DNA of 18,619 nt from CAYXUW01 sp964468375 (lineage in GTDB: Bacteria > Planctomycetota > Phycisphaerae > Sedimentisphaerales > Anaerobacaceae): NCBI GenBank assembly GCA_964468375.1, contig CAYXUW010000043.1, forward strand, positions 1-18,619, given 5' to 3'. How positions within the stretch are numbered: position 1 is the first letter of the stretch; each line of letters opens with the position of its first letter. The position numbers and the translations under genes were made by a program. Positions 15,287-18,619 of the stretch are shown here, in pieces. Below the pieces are notes generated by a model that made no database searches, was not told the origin of the DNA, and worked only from the letters and a program-made list of their open reading frames with translations.

Positions 15287-16471
15287 TTAGCTGGCGGCGG
15301 TAATCAAACCGACAATCGGACCGGCCTCGGTCGTATCGCCGACACCATAAGTGTTAATGTCGATTCGCTCCAAGCCGCGAATTCCGATAAGGTCGCTCTC
15401 AAAATACCTTTGGTCGCTTCGGGCAATCTCTAATTGCCTTCTTTCGCCGAGATAAGCTCCGAGCTGCAGGTCGCCCAGGATAGCGCATATCTGCGAGTTT
15501 GCCTCACTGCTCGGCATTGCCGAAACGAACTCGACCGGATAGCCGAGGAAATAACGCGATTTTTGGGCGGACAAAATAGCGAACATATCCGCTGCTCCGG
15601 CCCCAAGTGCGAGCTTGTGCATCACGTTAAAAAAGAATTTGCGGTTTACATACCACTTGGCGTTGTCATCCGCGTCATCCGGCAGGATTGCAACAACACC
15701 TTCAAAGTCATTTAACGTCAGCTCGCTGTATGCATTGCCGGTCCCGACTTTTAAACCCTTAATGTTGCCGATTGTATCGTCAACATTAAATAGTGATCCT
15801 GTTATTCCGGTCATCCCGAAATACGTCGAAGTGCCATCGCCGACGAATCCGATTTGGTCCTCTTTTTTAGCCATCGAGCGGCTTATCGACAAGCCGAGAA
15901 TTTCGCCGACTGCAATGATAGAATCTTCCTCAAGCTCAGAGCTTATCGCCGCCAGGGCAGCCAGTTTCTTCGCCGTCAAACCGACGAGTGAAAATTTCAT
16001 ATCTGACTCGGTAATTGTGCCGCCTTCGCCCGGTGCATAAACAGTCAGCTCGGTTTCGACTTTAGGGACATCAAGCCGGTCGCTGCCCATCGGCACAACC
16101 AGGGCATTTCGGCGGAACTTGCCGTACTGGCCCATCTTTTGGATTAGCAGCGTGCTCAATTCAGACGGTACCAAAATCCCGCCGCCTGAGCCGGTGCCTT
16201 CGCCCATAGCCTTTCGGCGGGCGGCAGCAAGGACAATCTCGCCGAACTGTTTGGCCTGTGCCTCGTCCGGCCAGAAGCCCTGGTATTCGCCCGCATCCAT
16301 AGACCTGCTTAAGAGCGAGTGAGCATAACGCCTGAGCTGCTTTGCAAGCTCCTGATAAGCTTCCTGTATCTCGGCAAACCCGGCCTTAGTTTGCTCTTCG
16401 ATAGACTGCATCCGTTCACTTGCAGCATCGAAGCCTTCTTTTACTTTTTCAACTGTCGCATAAGGTGGCAT
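15287..16471 (-). CDS. HK97-fold major capsid protein
   Basis: This 394-aa protein is the shell subunit. Residues 1-88 form a helical, coiled-coil delta-type region (VEKVKEGFDAASERMQSIEE), probably the scaffolding part removed by the protease upstream. The linker GTGSGGGILVPSEL (92-105) is the typical start of the mature HK97-family capsid. The body shows the N-arm (LLIQKMGQYGKFRRNALVVP), E-loop-like strands (VYAPGEGGTITESD), the spine helix region (SSELEEDSIIAVGEILGLSISRSMAKKEDQ), GDGTSTYFGMTGI, and A-domain strands to GLITAAS. AAAGGA lies 7 nt before the ATG. It is preceded by a 209-nt structured gap instead of the tight protease-capsid junction usual in HK97-like phages. Confidence 0.93.
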   Translation of the reverse strand: MPPYATVEKVKEGFDAASERMQSIEEQTKAGFAEIQEAYQELAKQLRRYAHSLLSRSMDAGEYQGFWPDEAQAKQFGEIVLAAARRKAMGEGTGSGGGILVPSELSTLLIQKMGQYGKFRRNALVVPMGSDRLDVPKVETELTVYAPGEGGTITESDMKFSLVGLTAKKLAALAAISSELEEDSIIAVGEILGLSISRSMAKKEDQIGFVGDGTSTYFGMTGITGSLFNVDDTIGNIKGLKVGTGNAYSELTLNDFEGVVAILPDDADDNAKWYVNRKFFFNVMHKLALGAGAADMFAILSAQKSRYFLGYPVEFVSAMPSSEANSQICAILGDLQLGAYLGERRQLEIARSDQRYFESDLIGIRGLERIDINTYGVGDTTEAGPIVGLITAAS

Positions 16472-16680
16472 AGTAAAATCCTTTTCAAAAATTCAAAGTT
16501 TCAAAAACATACCCACGTCCCACGGAAGGATAGCGAGCGGCCCGTGGTAGCACCGCCCGCCGACTGAGTTGTAAACTCAACTAACTATCTATGCGCCGCG
16601 AAAGATACACGAGACAATACTGCTGCAGCACGCGGCTTGCCGGCAGCAATACGTTTCTTGTGTATCCGCATAAATCAATC
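16472..16680 (-). other. Structured gap between protease and capsid genes
   Basis: Three stem-loops can be drawn on the minus-strand transcript. One is a long two-part stem at 16604-16666 (GATACAC with GTGTATC outside, TATTGCTGC with GCAGCAGTA inside). The second is a compact TGAGTT-3 nt-AACTCA hairpin at 16565-16579. The third is CCACGG (16547-16542) with CCGTGG (16525-16520). No T-tract follows, so transcription should continue into the capsid gene. The first stem overlaps a possible 28-codon ORF. Confidence 0.55.
16585..16671 (-). CDS. Possible 28-aa basic peptide in the protease-capsid gap
   Basis: It runs from the ATG at 16671 to a TAG at 16587-16585 and begins MRIHKKRIAAGKPRAAAVLS. AGGA, overlapping the protease stop, lies 7 nt before the ATG, so re-initiation is possible. 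The peptide is basic, and its codons coincide with the arms of a stem-loop, so the RNA structure alone may explain the sequence. No family is recognised. Confidence 0.25.
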   Translation of the reverse strand: MRIHKKRIAAGKPRAAAVLSRVSFAAHR

Positions 16681-17529
16681 CTATAAAAAAAACTGCCTGG
16701 GGCTGTCCTCGCTCGCCAAAATCTCTTTAATTCGAGCGGCAGAAATCCCTTTACAAATACTCGTCTGTAAAAACCGATTCGTCCCTACAACAGCGGCGTA
16801 ATCCGGCTCCAACTCTGCCTCGTCGGATAAGTCGAAATCATCCTCCTGGGCATCGGGAATCCCTGACGAACCGTCATCCAGAAGCAGCATTTTCGCGAAT
16901 TCGTCTGAGTCTTTTTCAGCTTTATGCCGGGCTTTTTTCTCAGCGACAAAATCTTGCTTTTTTTGCTTCGATTTACTCAGTGCGTTTCGGTTCGCGGGAA
17001 TAGGGACACAGCTTATTTCGAGAAGCTCGACGCGTGTATGAATTAATATCCGCCGCCCGTCCCTGAACTCTTCCTTATTCTCCTGTGGTATAAAGCCGAC
17101 GCTGAATGCCCGCTGAAACTTGTTTTTGTATAAATACCAGTATTCCTCGCCCAGCTCCGTTTCAGCAAACCATATAATACAATGGAGACCCTTCGCATCT
17201 ACCCAGGCCTTAATTACCTGGCCGACGACGCTGCTATGGCCGTCACTGAGACGGCTTAGGTGAGAGCTGATGACAATAGGGTTTTTAAGATACCCCGGCA
17301 GTGATTCTTTGAACGATTCCGGCAGCATTATTTCGTCGTAGCGGTCAACGTCAGCGGTCGAAACAACGGCCTCAATTTGCCGTTTGTCCTCGTCAATGCT
17401 TTTGACGAGCAAGGACCGAATCTCTTTAAAGGACTCGGTCCCGCCGCCTCTTATCCGAGCAAGATAACTCGCTCTGCCGGTTCGCGTCCTTGCAACTAAC
17501 GCCTTAAAATCCTGAACATCCGTGTTCAT
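16681..17529 (-). CDS. HK97-family prohead maturation protease
   Basis: This 282-aa peptidase of the U35/S78 type cleaves the capsid delta region during head maturation. It has the family signature STADVDRYDEIMLPESF (57-73), catalytic His90 in PIVISSHLSR, the nucleophile Ser143 in RAFSVGFIP, and the VELLEISCVPIPANRNAL block (167-184). About 35 residues precede the conserved domain and a long acidic and lysine-rich tail follows (about 185-282), which may act in scaffolding or be self-cleaved. It sits directly upstream of the capsid gene, the standard order. The start codon is the ATG at 17529; only a weak ribosome-binding site was seen, and the gap to the upstream gene is 13 nt. Confidence 0.92.
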   Translation of the reverse strand: MNTDVQDFKALVARTRTGRASYLARIRGGGTESFKEIRSLLVKSIDEDKRQIEAVVSTADVDRYDEIMLPESFKESLPGYLKNPIVISSHLSRLSDGHSSVVGQVIKAWVDAKGLHCIIWFAETELGEEYWYLYKNKFQRAFSVGFIPQENKEEFRDGRRILIHTRVELLEISCVPIPANRNALSKSKQKKQDFVAEKKARHKAEKDSDEFAKMLLLDDGSSGIPDAQEDDFDLSDEAELEPDYAAVVGTNRFLQTSICKGISAARIKEILASEDSPRQFFL

Positions 17530-17542
17530 TTTTTTTGCTTTC

Positions 17543-17995
17543 TTAACTTGCAGCCGCTAACATCCCGCAGCATTCAAAATACATCTTGAGTGATTTATAC
17601 ATCATTGTCTGCGACGGAATCGGCAATTCGCCGACAGAATTAAGCAGCTCGTCTCTCGCTTCATCCCTCGCCAACTCTTGTTCGTGTTCTGCCTCTTCCG
17701 GCTCTAACGCCTTGAGCAGTTTTGCCAATATGGTTTTCTGGCCGAGCGGCGATATCTCGCATGTGATTTCATCAAACTTTTTCACGTAGCGGTCAACTAT
17801 ATTCTTCTCTGCGGATTCAAGCGCTTCGGCTATTTCCTCCGGCGGTTGTTTGCCTTCGGCCCTGGCAGTAAGATACATATACATTGTTTTTCTGAAGGGC
17901 GGGACAAACATAGCAAACTCATCGGCGATTGTCCTGGCTGCTACAGCCTGAGACTCTTGCTCTACGTCGCCTTTTTTCGTTTTTAAGCTTGGCAT
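17543..17995 (-). CDS. Hypothetical phage-module protein (150 aa), first gene after the structured leader
   Basis: It has the best translation signal in the module: AGGAGG (18007-18002) 6 nt before the ATG. The protein begins MPSLKTKKGDVEQESQAVAA and is mostly helical and acidic in the middle (EEIAEALESAEKNIVDRYVK, LEPEEAEHEQELARDEARDE), with no signal peptide or membrane segment; its C-terminus has CCGMLAAAS. It lies where a portal-linked or scaffold-like protein may occur, just before the protease. Highly helical acidic content and expected strong expression would suit a scaffold or assembly factor, but no family is recognised. Confidence 0.7.
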   Translation of the reverse strand: MPSLKTKKGDVEQESQAVAARTIADEFAMFVPPFRKTMYMYLTARAEGKQPPEEIAEALESAEKNIVDRYVKKFDEITCEISPLGQKTILAKLLKALEPEEAEHEQELARDEARDELLNSVGELPIPSQTMMYKSLKMYFECCGMLAAAS

Positions 17996-18014
17996 AATAT
18001 ACCTCCTAAGCGCA

Positions 18015-18084
18015 TAAAAAACCCCCGGACTGTGAAGGCACGAGAGTGCCTGGCATCGCCTTTCGACAAAGCCGACCCGGGGGG
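18015..18084 (-). ncRNA. Structured leader: three-way-junction element ending in a T-tract (attenuator candidate)
   Basis: On the minus strand a closing stem of 7 bp (CCGGGGG 18077-18083 with CCCCCGG 18022-18028) encloses two hairpins. One is AGGCAC-4 nt-GTGCCT (18036-18051). The other is CTTT-4 nt-AAAG (18060-18071). Six to seven T residues (18021-18015) follow the closing stem at once, as in an intrinsic terminator. It ends 8 nt before the AGGAGG of the 150-aa gene. This resembles an attenuator or riboswitch expression platform, or an antitermination site. No known RNA class was recognised. Confidence 0.55.
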
Positions 18085-18104
18085 CTTAAAGCGCAAAAAT
18101 GTTT

Positions 18105-18132
18105 TCTCGTTTTTACACTGTCTCTCGTTTTT
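18105..18132 (-). repeat. Direct repeats AAAAACGAGA in the leader
   Basis: AAAAACGAGA occurs twice on the minus strand (18132-18123 and 18114-18105) with an 18-bp period, just after the predicted transcription start and before the three-way junction. This could be a protein-binding or antitermination (nut-like) site. Confidence 0.4.
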
Positions 18133-18142
18133 CACGCTGGTA

Positions 18143-18171
18143 TTTCTACCCCGACAAAGCCTCTCTGTCAA
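18143..18171 (-). promoter_or_regulatory. Promoter of the capsid gene cluster
   Basis: Consensus TTGACA (18171-18166), a 17-nt spacer, then TAGAAA (18148-18143, 4 of 6). The predicted start is near 18136, giving a leader of about 140 nt that includes the direct repeats and the three-way-junction element. Confidence 0.6.
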
Positions 18172-18185
18172 GGGTTTATTCGCTG

Positions 18186-18219
18186 AAAAACGTGTGCGGC
18201 CTTTTCTGGACCGCACACG
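18186..18219 (-). terminator. Rho-independent terminator after the 73-aa gene
   Basis: On the minus strand CGTGTGCGG (18219-18211) pairs with CCGCACACG (18199-18191), with two further inner pairs, and TTTTT follows (18190-18186). It separates the upstream transcript from the promoter at 18143-18171. Confidence 0.8.
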
Positions 18220-18266
18220 GCCTGCTAAGTGTACCCAAAACACCCTAACAAATAATTTTTTCGTGC

Positions 18267-18488
18267 TCATTTTAATTGTCTTAAGTCTCCGATAATTTGG
18301 CTCATATAATCGAGCTGCTCGTCGGCGAATTTCTGCAAAAATGCTATCCGCTCTTTTGGTGCGTGATTCTGGCTTGGGTGTATTCTATTATGCTGCAGCT
18401 CCGTAATTACATCGTTATACTCTTCGCACGCTTCGCCCAAGTGGGCCTGTGTGTAACTCCGCAATCTCTGCGTAAATCCCTTAGCCAT
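18267..18488 (-). CDS. Hypothetical phage-module protein (73 aa)
   Basis: The ATG at 18488 (MAKGFTQRLRSYTQAHLGEA) is chosen because GGGAGG lies 6 nt before it; an in-frame TTG two codons earlier is less well placed. The small helical protein continues with EEYNDVITELQHNRIHPSQN and ends DYMSQIIGDLRQLK. There is no membrane segment or signal. It overlaps or abuts the preceding reading frame (stop at 18491), so the two are probably coupled. A strong terminator follows. The family is not recognised. Confidence 0.65.
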   Translation of the reverse strand: MAKGFTQRLRSYTQAHLGEACEEYNDVITELQHNRIHPSQNHAPKERIAFLQKFADEQLDYMSQIIGDLRQLK

Positions 18489-18490
18489 AA

Positions 18491-18619
18491 TCAACCTCCC
18501 TGTATGGTATTTGGAAAGCTGCCATCCAGTTTTCTTAAGCTTGCTATGAGCTGCTCGATTTGGGTGATATTTTTTTCCTGCCGCTTCTCTAACGTCTCGC
18601 GTCTTTGCGAATCTATCAT
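18491..18619 (-). CDS. Short coiled-coil protein or C-terminus of a larger gene, at the window edge
   Basis: The minus-strand frame is open from the right edge to a TGA at 18493-18491. The first codon visible is an ATG at the very edge, so this is either a complete 42-aa protein (MIDSQRRETLEKRQEKNITQ ...) or the tail of a longer one. It is charged and helical with heptad-like spacing. Its last codons contain the ribosome-binding site of the 73-aa gene. Confidence 0.5.
   Translation of the reverse strand: MIDSQRRETLEKRQEKNITQIEQLIASLRKLDGSFPNTIQGG

Noticed and set aside
17983..18270. Minus-strand 95-aa open frame before the 150-aa gene
   Set aside because: It covers a terminator, a promoter and a structured leader, runs into the start of the 150-aa gene, and has low-complexity basic content.
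1..18619. CRISPR arrays, tRNA or rRNA genes, insertion sequences, diversity-generating retroelement
   Set aside because: No regularly spaced repeats, cloverleaf, rRNA signature, transposase or reverse transcriptase was seen on either strand.

Overview
The window looks like bacterial chromosome from the phylum Planctomycetota, most likely class Phycisphaerae (inference). The evidence is a very large secreted protein combining DUF11, parallel beta-helix and LamG modules, a second cysteine-laddered beta-helix protein, a dnaG-rpoD pair, intergenic gaps carrying short dispersed repeats, and moderate GC. No 16S rRNA, tRNA or CRISPR array was seen.

Left part (1-7838), accessory and secreted proteins. 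A beta-helix protein runs off the left edge on the minus strand. It has a near-consensus promoter whose -10 box overlaps the only upstream ATG, so translation probably starts at an unusual ATA codon. Diverging from it is a periplasmic or secreted serine hydrolase (class C beta-lactamase fold) behind a Pho-box-like promoter. Next comes a 1344-residue beta-propeller/DUF11/beta-helix/LamG-LamG protein with its own promoter, hairpin-bearing leader and terminator. Then there is a 62-residue Cys/His-rich small protein. Three families of short dispersed repeats sit in the gaps between these genes.

Middle (7839-11587), core information processing on the minus strand: dnaG (primase) followed after about 33 nt by rpoD (primary sigma factor), with a likely promoter at 11560-11587. 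The adjacent 11.64-11.88 kb junction is rich in direct and inverted repeats.

Right part (11883-18619), a phage-like virion module on the minus strand that continues past the right edge. In transcription order it encodes a coiled-coil protein at the edge, a 73-aa protein, a terminator, a new promoter with a structured leader, a 150-aa protein, an HK97-type prohead protease, a structured 209-nt gap holding a possible 28-aa ORF, an HK97-fold major capsid protein, a 149-aa putative decoration protein, a short tape-measure protein, and three small proteins, the last with a membrane segment. No head-tail connector, tail-tube, baseplate, lysis or integrase gene is recognisable, so this is a very compact prophage, a remnant, or a gene-transfer-agent-like particle. 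Strong RNA hairpins occupy the main gaps in this module and are the most distinctive unexplained structure in the window.
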